Part shown: one piece after another, positions 41,178 through 53,288 of the stretch | Position numbering within the stretch: position 1 is the first letter of the stretch | Layout: each line of letters begins with the position of its first letter | Source: CAZQFV01 sp964592645 | GTDB lineage: Bacteria; Chloroflexota; Chloroflexia; DTKN01 | DNA: 64,000 nt | Direction: 5' to 3' | NCBI GenBank assembly: GCA_964592645.1 | Contig: CAZQFV010000009.1 | Span: 1-64,000, forward strand | Translations under genes and position numbers: made by a program | The notes under the pieces: generated by a model | What the model saw: only the letters and a program-made list of their open reading frames with translations | What the model was told of the DNA's origin: nothing | Databases searched by the model: none

Positions 41178-42770
41178 ATGCCCCGCGATTTGGTCCTGGC
41201 GATCGACAGCGGCACCCAGAGCGTCCGGGCCCTGCTCTTTGACCTGCAGGGCAACCTGGTGGCCAAGGCCCGCCAGCCCCTGTTGCCCTACCGCTCCCCG
41301 CAGCCCGGCTGGGCAGAGCAGGACGCCGACTACTTCTGGACGACGCTCTGCCGGGCCTGCCAGGAGCTGTGGCGCCAGGCCGACCTGCGCAGCCGCCTGG
41401 CCGGCGTGGCCCTGACCACGCAGCGCTCCACGGTGATCAATGTCGACGAGCAGGGCCGGCCGCTGCGGCCGGCCATCGGTTGGCCGGACCAGCGCCGCAC
41501 CTATGGGCTGCGGCCGGTGGGCGGGTGGTGGGGGCTGCTGTTTGCCCTGGCCGGTATGCGCGAGACGGTGGCCTACCTCCAGGCCGAGGCCGAGGCCAAC
41601 TGGATCATTCGGCACCAGCCCGAGGTTTGGGGGCGCACCTACAAGTATCTCTACCTTTCCGGCTACCTGACCTATCGGCTGGTCGGAAGCTTTGTCGACT
41701 CCGTGGGCTGCCAGGTGGGCTATTTCCCCTTGGACTACAAGAAGCTGCGTTGGGCCGACGCCGGCGACTGGAAGTGGCAGGCCGTGCCGATCGACCCGGC
41801 GATGCTGCCCAACCTGGTCCCGCCGGCCGGACTGCTGGGCGAGATCACGGCCGAGGCGGCCGCCGCCACCGGCATCCCGGCCGGCCTGCCGCTCGTCGCC
41901 GCGGCCGCCGACAAGGCCTGCGAGGTGATCGGCTCGGGGTGCCTCGACCCGCACATCGGCTGTCTCTCCTACGGCACGACGGCGACGATCAACACCACCC
42001 ACCGCCGCTACGTGGAAGTGATCCCCTTGATCCCCCCGTACCCGGCGGCGGTCCCGGGCGCCTACAGCCTCGAGGTGCAGGTCTATCGCGGCTACTGGAT
42101 GGTCTCCTGGTTCAAGGAGGAGTTCGGCTACCTGGAGCGGCGGCTGGCCGAGGATCGCGGCTGCGAGCCGGAGACCCTGTTCGATGAGCTGGTCAACCAG
42201 GTGCCGGCAGGCTCGATGGGGCTGGTGCTGCAGCCGTACTGGTCCCCCGGGCTCAAGGTGCCCGGGCCGGAGGCCAAGGGCGCGGTGATCGGGTTTGGCG
42301 ACGTTCACACCCGCGCGCACTTTTACCGCGCCATCCTGGAAGGGCTGGCCTATGCCCTGCGCGAGGGCAAGGAGCGCACCGAGCGCCGCAGCCGTGTGCC
42401 GATCACCGAGCTGCGCATCTCCGGCGGCGGCTCCCAGAGCGACGCGGCGATGCAGTTGACCGCCGACATCTTTGGCCTGCCCGCCACCCGGCCGCACATC
42501 TACGAGACCGCGGGGTTGGGGGCGGCGATCGACGCCGCGGTGGGGTTGCACCTGCATGCGGACTTTGACAGCGCCGTGGCGGCGATGACCCGCGTCGGGC
42601 GGACCTTTCAGCCGGATCCCCGGGCCCACGAGATCTACGATGGGCTGTATCGCCGTGTCTACCGGCGCCTGTACGGACGGCTGCGGCCGCTCTACGAGGC
42701 CATTCGCGAGGTGACCGGCTATCCGTGCCGGGTGGACCGGGGTGGCCCGCCTATCCCCAGTCCTTCCTAG
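41178..42770 (+). CDS. FGGY-family carbohydrate kinase (glycerol kinase/xylulokinase-like)
   Basis: A 530-residue ASKHA kinase. N-terminal AIDSGTQSVRALLFD is the phosphate-1 motif, TTQRSTV near 78 lines the sugar site, GCLSYGTTATIN near 267 is the phosphate-2 motif, and ISGGGSQSDAAMQLTADIFG near 420 is the family signature. Several loops are long, with distinctive VQVYRGYWMVSWFKEEFGY. The context with GlpD favours glycerol or a related polyol; a direct call of glycerol kinase is not secure because the canonical GlpK signature sequences are absent. AAGGAGGAG lies before ATG 41178. Confidence 0.85.
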   Translation: MPRDLVLAIDSGTQSVRALLFDLQGNLVAKARQPLLPYRSPQPGWAEQDADYFWTTLCRACQELWRQADLRSRLAGVALTTQRSTVINVDEQGRPLRPAIGWPDQRRTYGLRPVGGWWGLLFALAGMRETVAYLQAEAEANWIIRHQPEVWGRTYKYLYLSGYLTYRLVGSFVDSVGCQVGYFPLDYKKLRWADAGDWKWQAVPIDPAMLPNLVPPAGLLGEITAEAAAATGIPAGLPLVAAAADKACEVIGSGCLDPHIGCLSYGTTATINTTHRRYVEVIPLIPPYPAAVPGAYSLEVQVYRGYWMVSWFKEEFGYLERRLAEDRGCEPETLFDELVNQVPAGSMGLVLQPYWSPGLKVPGPEAKGAVIGFGDVHTRAHFYRAILEGLAYALREGKERTERRSRVPITELRISGGGSQSDAAMQLTADIFGLPATRPHIYETAGLGAAIDAAVGLHLHADFDSAVAAMTRVGRTFQPDPRAHEIYDGLYRRVYRRLYGRLRPLYEAIREVTGYPCRVDRGGPPIPSPS

Positions 42771-42789
42771 GGTCCCGGCCGATCACGGC

Positions 42790-42810
42790 GCAGCCCCGAG
42801 GGGGGGCTGC
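42790..42810. terminator. hairpin between convergent kinase and O-antigen ligase-like genes
   Basis: GCAGCCCC pairs with GGGGGCTGC around a short GAG loop. No clear T-run on either side. Confidence 0.4.
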
Positions 42811-42827
42811 CGGCTGGGAGGAGGGCC

Positions 42828-44297
42828 TTACTCTTGGCGGGCGAGCAGGGCGGTGAGGCCGTAGGCGATCCAGAAGGTTGCCGCCCAGTCGGGGGCAAAG
42901 AAGAGGGCGTCGAGCAGGCTGTGGACCAGGGCATAGGCCACGCTGCCCAGCAGGGCCAGGGCCAACGTGCGGGCGGCCGGCTGTGGGTCCTGCCGGTACG
43001 CCCGCCAGGCTTGGGCAAAGAGGGCGCCGTACAGCCAGGCGGCGGCGGCCAGCCCCAGCAGGCCGATCCGTGTCCAGAACTCGAGCAGGCCGTTATTGGG
43101 GTTCCAGGTGGCCTCCTGGCCCGGGAAGCGTCGGCGGTAGTAGTGGTAGTAGGCGTCGAGCCCCCAGCCGGTGATCGGCCGCTCGCGCACCAGGAGCCAG
43201 GCGTTGCGCCACATGGTCAGGCGGTTGCTCCAGGTGTCCAGGGCCAGCAGGCGTCCGAGTTTGCCGGTGAGCCAGGCCAGCAGCGCGCCCCCGGCTCCCA
43301 GGCCGCCCTCGGCCAGCAGGAGCAGCCGGCTGCGCAGCACCCCGTAGAGGAAGAGCACGGCGGCGATGGCGATGTAGCTGCCGCGGGAGTAGGTCAGGGC
43401 CAGGCCGACGCCGATGGGCCCCACGGCGAGCAGGTAGAGGAAACGCCGGCGGCCCCAGGGCAGGAAGAGCGCGCCCGGGATGACCAGGGCGGCGACGCGC
43501 CCCAGGAAGAGGGCCAGGTTGTTGGCGGAAAAGGTGCCATAGACCGAGGTAGCGCGGCGCACCCCTTCGGACGACACCTCGGCGTGCATCCAGGGGGTGA
43601 ACACCTGGACGATGCCCCCCAAGGCCACCAGGCTGGCGCTGAGGACGAGCGCATCCACGACCCACCAGGCCCCTCCGCGCCGGCCGCGGAAGGCCACCAG
43701 GAGCAGGGGGTAGAGCAGGAGCGGCTCGACGATGGTGACGCGGTACTCGCGCAGGGAGATATGCAGCAGACGGGTGCCGTCGGCGGTGACGAAGGAGGGG
43801 TCGGTGCTCCAGAAGAGGGAGGCGCTGCAGACGGCCAGGAAGGCCAGGGGGGGGAGCGCCTCGCGCCAGCGGTGGGCCAGCCAGGTGGCGAGGGAGCGCC
43901 GGGGGGCGGGCCGGGCCGCGGTGGCGAGGCGGCGCAGTTCGAGGAGCAGGCCGGCCGCCAGGGAGAGCAGGGCCATGATCTCCAAGAGGGAGAAGCTGCG
44001 GCCGGCGATGGTGGCAGGTTGGGCATAGAGAGGCAGGACGAAAGCGGCGGCGCAGAGGGCCAGGTCCAGGCGCAGGAGGGTCAGCATCCCCAAGAGGACC
44101 AGGACGACCAGGACCAGGGCCGGCGGCAGCGGCCGGTAGAGCGCCGCCAGCCCCACGGCCAGCCCACCCAGCACCGCCAGCACCTGCCGGTGCTCCGGGA
44201 GACGGTGAAAGCGCTCCACCGGCCCCCAGGCCCGCCGCCACATAGCCGCCAAAAGTAGAAATAACGTTCGCCAGGCCGCTTGACATTTTTCCTTCAT
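42828..44297 (-). CDS. O-antigen ligase/polymerase-like integral membrane protein
   Basis: A 489-residue protein with about ten or more membrane helices. The Wzy_C/O-antigen ligase core is recognisable: TYSRGSYIAIAAVLFLYG near 320, then a large loop with RNAWLLVRERPITGWGLDAY near 380 and PNNGLLEFWTRIGLLG near 425. Such proteins ligate or polymerise polysaccharides at the membrane. ATG 44297 (MKEKC) is the most plausible start but has no ribosome site; another ATG at 44243 is possible. Its first codons overlap the -35/-10 of the rpoB promoter on the other strand. Confidence 0.8.
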   Translation of the reverse strand: MKEKCQAAWRTLFLLLAAMWRRAWGPVERFHRLPEHRQVLAVLGGLAVGLAALYRPLPPALVLVVLVLLGMLTLLRLDLALCAAAFVLPLYAQPATIAGRSFSLLEIMALLSLAAGLLLELRRLATAARPAPRRSLATWLAHRWREALPPLAFLAVCSASLFWSTDPSFVTADGTRLLHISLREYRVTIVEPLLLYPLLLVAFRGRRGGAWWVVDALVLSASLVALGGIVQVFTPWMHAEVSSEGVRRATSVYGTFSANNLALFLGRVAALVIPGALFLPWGRRRFLYLLAVGPIGVGLALTYSRGSYIAIAAVLFLYGVLRSRLLLLAEGGLGAGGALLAWLTGKLGRLLALDTWSNRLTMWRNAWLLVRERPITGWGLDAYYHYYRRRFPGQEATWNPNNGLLEFWTRIGLLGLAAAAWLYGALFAQAWRAYRQDPQPAARTLALALLGSVAYALVHSLLDALFFAPDWAATFWIAYGLTALLARQE

Positions 44298-44308
44298 CGT
44301 GGTAAAAT
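44280..44308 (+). promoter_or_regulatory. main promoter for rpoB-rpoC
   Basis: TTGACA (44280-44285), 17 bases, TAAAAT (44303-44308), with TGG before the -10. This gives a leader of about 390 bases to rpoB. It lies over the start of the opposite-strand ligase gene. Confidence 0.8.
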
Positions 44309-44707
44309 AAATGTTTGAGGTTGCGTCAAAATGGGGCATTGTGTCCTCGGGGTGGGCACAGACTATTTTGTTTCGCCGGGAGGTGGGCGACCGACAAGCG
44401 GTGGCGTTTCCCATGCTCCCGTTCTTTGGGCCAAGCTGGCGGGTGGAGTGTCCTCGTCGAGACACCTTCCGCATGGTCCACGGGCCTAGCTCATTATACC
44501 TGTAGTTTATCTTCCTGTCCAGTGGGACAGCGGGTAGGCCCATCTGTGCTTTGATCACCCCGCTCTTCCTCGAGTGCCTTTTGGCGCAGCGTCGCGGTGA
44601 AACCGGTGGAGTGCAGATGACGAGTGCCGTCGTCGTTTCTCTAGCTTCCGCCAATCCGAGCAGAAGCGCGGCCGCCCGGCACGCCTCCGCGCGAAGGAGC
44701 AAGTCCA
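44309..44707 (+). other. long leader upstream of rpoB
   Basis: About 395 bases without a convincing gene. It holds a hairpin at 44448-44465 (GTGTC arms) and a minus-strand promoter at 44492-44520. No rplL or other ribosomal protein gene is upstream, so rpoB has its own promoter. No known RNA family is recognised in it. Confidence 0.6.
44492..44520 (-). promoter_or_regulatory. promoter for the O-antigen ligase-like gene
   Basis: Minus strand TGGACA (44520-44515), 17 bases, TATAAT (44497-44492). It would produce a leader of about 190 bases antisense to the start of the rpoB leader. Confidence 0.65.
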
Positions 44708-47700
44708 ATGGCTCTGGCCGTCACTACGCACGATGTCCTTTCCCCCGAGGAACGCCTTCCCGGACCACAGTACCCGCTCAATGAGGTTGGGCGACCGCTG
44801 CGCGAGTTCTTTTCGCGCATCCCCGAGGCTTTGCCCATGCCGCACCTGATCCAAACCCAGCTGGACTCGTTCCGCTGGTTTGTCCAGGAAGGGCTGCGCG
44901 AGCTCTTTGACGAGATCTCCCCGGTGCAGGACTTTACGGGTCGCAAGCTGGACCTTTACTTCGACGACTACTACTTCGGCGAGCCCCGCTACGATGAGCT
45001 CGAGTCGCGCCTGCGGGACGCCACCTATGCCCGGCCCCTGCGGGTCCGGGTGCGGCTGGTGCGCAAGGAGGCCGGCGGCGAGATCCCCGACCTGGAGGTC
45101 TTCTTCGGCGACTTTCCCTGGATGACCGACAACGGCACCTTTATCATCAACGGCGCCGAGCGCGTCGTCGTCTCCCAGTTGGTGCGTTCGCCGGGTGCCT
45201 ACTTCCAGTACAAGGAAGAGACCACCGAGGGCCGGCCCCTCTACGTGGCCAAGCTGATCCCGGCCCGCGGCGCCTGGCTCGACTTTGAGACGAACCGCCG
45301 CAATGTCCTTTCGGTGAAGATGGACCGCCGGCGCAAGATCCCGGTGACCATCCTGCTGCGGGCGCTGGGCTATGCCAGCGACAACGAGATCCGCGCCCTC
45401 TTTCAGCACGTCGATGTCAACCCGGAGCACTCCTACATCGAGGCCACCCTGGCCCGGGACCCGACCACCAACAGCGAGGAAGCCCTCCTGGAGATCTATC
45501 GCCGTCTGCGCCCCGGGGATCCGCCCACCCCGGAGAACGCCCGCAACCTGCTCTACAGCATGCTGTTCGACGAGCGGCGCTACAACCTGGCCCGTGTCGG
45601 CCGCTACAAGCTGAACCGCCGGCTGTGGGAAAACTATCACCTGGAGGCCGCGCTGCGGGAGGGGCTGGAGCGGCGCCGCACCTGGCTGGATCTCTGGAAA
45701 CAGGCCCGCGGCGGGTGGGACGATGAGATCCTCGAGCGCATGGTCCAGGAACGGGCCTGGTGGGTGAGCCGGGGGCAGGAAGGCCGGCCGCTGAACCCCG
45801 ACCAGGTGGCCGCCCTGCGCGAGCAGACCCGCCAGATCGCCGCCGAGGTCCTCTCCGGCAAGTCGGTGCAGTGCTGGCGCGACGAGGCCCACGCCATCGA
45901 TGCCACCCAGGTCGAGATCTGCCCCGAGTGCGGCTGGTACATCTGCCCGGACTGCGAGATGTGCCAGGAGGGCCAGGACCTCTTCATCGGCCCGGCGGAG
46001 TATGGCTTTGAGCACCTCTGCAGCCGTTTCTATGTCCGCGTGGTCAGGAGCCACCTCGAAGCGCCGCCCCTGGACAAGCGCACCCTCATCCCGGGCGACA
46101 TTGTCCATATCATCGAGGAGTTGATCCGCCTGAACAACGGCTGGGGCGACCCCGACGATATCGACCATCTGGGCAACCGTCGGGTGCGCACCGTCGGCGA
46201 GCTGATCCAGAACCAGTTCCGCATCGGCCTGCTGCGCATCGAGCGCATCGTCCGCGAGCGTATGACCCTCAACGACCCGGAAACGGTGATGCCCAACAAC
46301 CTGATCAACGTCCGGCCCCTGGTCGCCGCCCTGCGCGAGTTCTTTGGCGGCAGCCAGCTCTCCCAATTTATGGACCAGACCAACCCCCTGGCCGAGTTGA
46401 CCCACAAACGGCGGCTCTCCGCCCTGGGGCCCGGTGGCCTGTCGCGCGATCGGGCCGGGTTCGAGGTCCGCGACGTGCACTATTCCCACTACGGCCGCAT
46501 CTGCCCGGTGGAGACGCCGGAAGGCCCGAACATCGGCCTGATCGGCAGCCTGGCCACTTTCGCCCGGGTGAACGATCTCGGTTTTATCGAGACGCCCTAT
46601 CGCCGGGTGCTGCGCGAGGTGGACAACCGCGCCGCGCTGCTGGAGGGCCACATCCTGCGCGAGAACATCACCGACCCGGAGAGCGGCCGGGTGGTGGCCG
46701 AGGCCGGCGCGACGGTGGACAAGAAGCTGGCCAAAAAGATCGCCGCCCTGCCCCTGAAGCGCATCCCCATCAAGCCGGTGGTGACGGACGAGATCGTCTA
46801 CCAGTCGGCCGACGAGGAGGACCGCTACGTGATCGCCCAGGCCAACTCCCAGTTGGACGAGGGCAAGCACTTTGCCGAAGACCGCGTCACCGTGCGCTAC
46901 GGGTCCCGCTTTGCCCTGGAGCGCCCTGAGCGGATCGATTTTATGGATGTCTCGCCCAAGCAGGTGGTTTCCGTCTCCACCGCCCTGATCCCCTTCCTGG
47001 AGCACGACGACGCCAACCGCGCCCTGATGGGCTCCAACATGCAGCGCCAGGCCGTGCCCTTGCTGCGGCCGCAGGCGCCGATCGTTGGGACGGGCATGGA
47101 GTACCAGGCGGCGCGCGACTCGGGGCTGGTGGTCATCGCCGGCAGAGACGGCGAGGTGATCCGCGCGGTGGCCACCGAGATCGTCGTCCGCGAGGACGAT
47201 GGGACGGAGCGCCTCTATCCGCTGATCAACTTCCGCCGTTCCAACCAGGACACCTGCATTCACCAGCGACCCATCGTCCAGACAGGCGATCGCGTGTTGG
47301 CCGGGCAGGTTATCGCCGATGGTCCCTCCACGGACCATGGCGAGCTGGCCCTGGGGCGCAATGTGCAGGTGGCATTCTTGCCCTGGGAGGGCGGCAACTT
47401 TGAGGACGCCGTTCTGATCAGCGAGCGTCTGGTCCGCGATGACGTTTTCACTTCCCTGCACATCGAGAAGTACGAGTGCGAGGCCCGCGATACAAAGCTT
47501 GGGCCCGAGGAGATCACCCGCGACATTCCCAACGTGGGCCAGGACCTGCTGGCCAACCTCGACGAGGGGGGCATCGTCTACATCGGCGCCGAGGTGGGGC
47601 CGGGCGACATCCTGGTGGGCAAGATCACGCCCAAGGGCGAGACCGATCTCACGGCCGAGGAGCGCCTGCTGCGGGCCATCTTTGGCGAAAAGGCCCGCGA

Positions 47701-48625
47701 GGTCAAGGACTCGTCGCTGCGGGTGCCGCATGGGGTCTCCGGGCGGGTCATCGACGTCCGCATCTTTTCGCGCGACCAGGCTGACGAGCTGCCGGTGGGT
47801 GTGCACACGATGGTGCGTGTGCTGATCGCCCAGCGGCGCAAGATCGCCGCCGGCGACAAGATGGCCGGCCGGCACGGCAACAAGGGGGTCATCTCGCGCA
47901 TCCTGCCGGTGGAGGACATGCCCTTCCTCCCCGACGGCACGCCGGTGGATATCATCCTCAACCCCCTGGGTGTGCCCTCGCGTATGAACCTGGGTCAGCT
48001 CCTGGAGACGCACCTGGGATGGGCGGCCGCCGAGATCGGCTACCGCGTAGCTACCCCCGTGTTCGACGGTGCCCACGAGGAGGAGGTCGGCCGGCGCCTG
48101 GAAGAGGCCGGCCTGCCCCGCCACGGCAAGATCGTCCTCTACGACGGCCGCACCGGCACGCCTTTCGAGGGCGAGATCACCGTCGGCCAGATCTATATGA
48201 TGAAGCTGGCCCACCTGGTGGAGGACAAGATCCATGCCCGCTCCACCGGCCCCTACTCCCTGGTCACCCAGCAGCCCCTCGGCGGCAAGGCCCAGTTCGG
48301 CGGCCAGCGCTTTGGCGAGATGGAGGTCTGGGCCCTGGAGGCCTACGGGGCGGCCTACACGCTGCAGGAGATGCTCACCGTCAAGTCCGACGACATCATC
48401 GGCCGCAGCAAGACCTACGAGGCCATCGTCAAGGGCGAGCCGATCGACGAGGTGGGCATCCCCGAAGCCTTCAAGGTGTTGGTCAAGGAGCTGCAGAGCC
48501 TGGCCCTGGCGGTCGAGATCTATGGCGAGGACGAGTCGGCGGTGGACATCGACGACGCGGCCAAGTACGCGGAGCCGCTGCTCGGCCTGGAAGGGATCAA
48601 TATCTCTGGAATCGAGAAGGACTAG
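44708..48625 (+). CDS. rpoB: RNA polymerase beta subunit
   Basis: Catalytic core subunit, 1305 residues. The rifampicin region reads GGSQLSQFMDQTNPLAELTH, keeping most key residues, with Thr and Ala in place of the common Asn and Ser at two positions. PVETPEGPNIGLI, KITPKGE, GDKMAGRHGNKGV and the C-terminal RFGEMEVWALEAYGA are intact. Between YKLNRRLW (about 298) and the IIEELIRLNNG helix (about 468) there is about 140 residues more than in typical RpoB, with a Cys cluster CPEC-x4-CPDC-x2-C (405-419). AAGGAG precedes ATG 44708. Confidence 0.98.
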   Translation: MALAVTTHDVLSPEERLPGPQYPLNEVGRPLREFFSRIPEALPMPHLIQTQLDSFRWFVQEGLRELFDEISPVQDFTGRKLDLYFDDYYFGEPRYDELESRLRDATYARPLRVRVRLVRKEAGGEIPDLEVFFGDFPWMTDNGTFIINGAERVVVSQLVRSPGAYFQYKEETTEGRPLYVAKLIPARGAWLDFETNRRNVLSVKMDRRRKIPVTILLRALGYASDNEIRALFQHVDVNPEHSYIEATLARDPTTNSEEALLEIYRRLRPGDPPTPENARNLLYSMLFDERRYNLARVGRYKLNRRLWENYHLEAALREGLERRRTWLDLWKQARGGWDDEILERMVQERAWWVSRGQEGRPLNPDQVAALREQTRQIAAEVLSGKSVQCWRDEAHAIDATQVEICPECGWYICPDCEMCQEGQDLFIGPAEYGFEHLCSRFYVRVVRSHLEAPPLDKRTLIPGDIVHIIEELIRLNNGWGDPDDIDHLGNRRVRTVGELIQNQFRIGLLRIERIVRERMTLNDPETVMPNNLINVRPLVAALREFFGGSQLSQFMDQTNPLAELTHKRRLSALGPGGLSRDRAGFEVRDVHYSHYGRICPVETPEGPNIGLIGSLATFARVNDLGFIETPYRRVLREVDNRAALLEGHILRENITDPESGRVVAEAGATVDKKLAKKIAALPLKRIPIKPVVTDEIVYQSADEEDRYVIAQANSQLDEGKHFAEDRVTVRYGSRFALERPERIDFMDVSPKQVVSVSTALIPFLEHDDANRALMGSNMQRQAVPLLRPQAPIVGTGMEYQAARDSGLVVIAGRDGEVIRAVATEIVVREDDGTERLYPLINFRRSNQDTCIHQRPIVQTGDRVLAGQVIADGPSTDHGELALGRNVQVAFLPWEGGNFEDAVLISERLVRDDVFTSLHIEKYECEARDTKLGPEEITRDIPNVGQDLLANLDEGGIVYIGAEVGPGDILVGKITPKGETDLTAEERLLRAIFGEKAREVKDSSLRVPHGVSGRVIDVRIFSRDQADELPVGVHTMVRVLIAQRRKIAAGDKMAGRHGNKGVISRILPVEDMPFLPDGTPVDIILNPLGVPSRMNLGQLLETHLGWAAAEIGYRVATPVFDGAHEEEVGRRLEEAGLPRHGKIVLYDGRTGTPFEGEITVGQIYMMKLAHLVEDKIHARSTGPYSLVTQQPLGGKAQFGGQRFGEMEVWALEAYGAAYTLQEMLTVKSDDIIGRSKTYEAIVKGEPIDEVGIPEAFKVLVKELQSLALAVEIYGEDESAVDIDDAAKYAEPLLGLEGINISGIEKD

Positions 48626-48705
48626 ACGAGAGCTGAACTGAAAACTGAAACCATCGGCAGGGCTCGGTTATCAGTTTACAGTTATCGACGTGGCGAGGAC
48701 TACAG
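48626..48705 (+). repeat. rpoB-rpoC intergenic imperfect palindrome
   Basis: An AACTGAAAACTGAAACC-like arm (about 48636-48652) is complementary, with a few mismatches, to GGTTATCAGTTTACAGTT (about 48667-48684). It forms a hairpin between the genes. The A/T-rich composition contrasts with the neighbouring GC-rich coding sequence, suggesting a dispersed element. Confidence 0.6.
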
Positions 48706-53205
<4,500 letters not shown>

Positions 53206-53242
53206 CGGCCGCGCCCCCCGGCTCCGCGATCTGTGCTGCCCC

Positions 53243-53288
53243 GGCGGGTAGCCCGGCTGTCCATTGCCGGGCTACCCGCCTTTTTTTT
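53243..53288 (+). terminator. strong intrinsic terminator after rpoC
   Basis: A 15-base perfect stem (53243-53257 with 53266-53280), an 8-base loop and eight Ts (53281-53288). The right arm and T-run also hold the last codons (Lys-Lys-Gly-Gly-stop) of the convergent kinase gene. Confidence 0.95.

Noticed and set aside
44298..44708. upstream extension of the O-antigen ligase-like protein to 626 residues
   Set aside because: The extra part lacks membrane or family character and covers promoter sequences.
44555..48235. 1226-codon open frame antisense to rpoB
   Set aside because: Same reason: rpoB is certain on the other strand and the antisense product has no motif or ribosome site.
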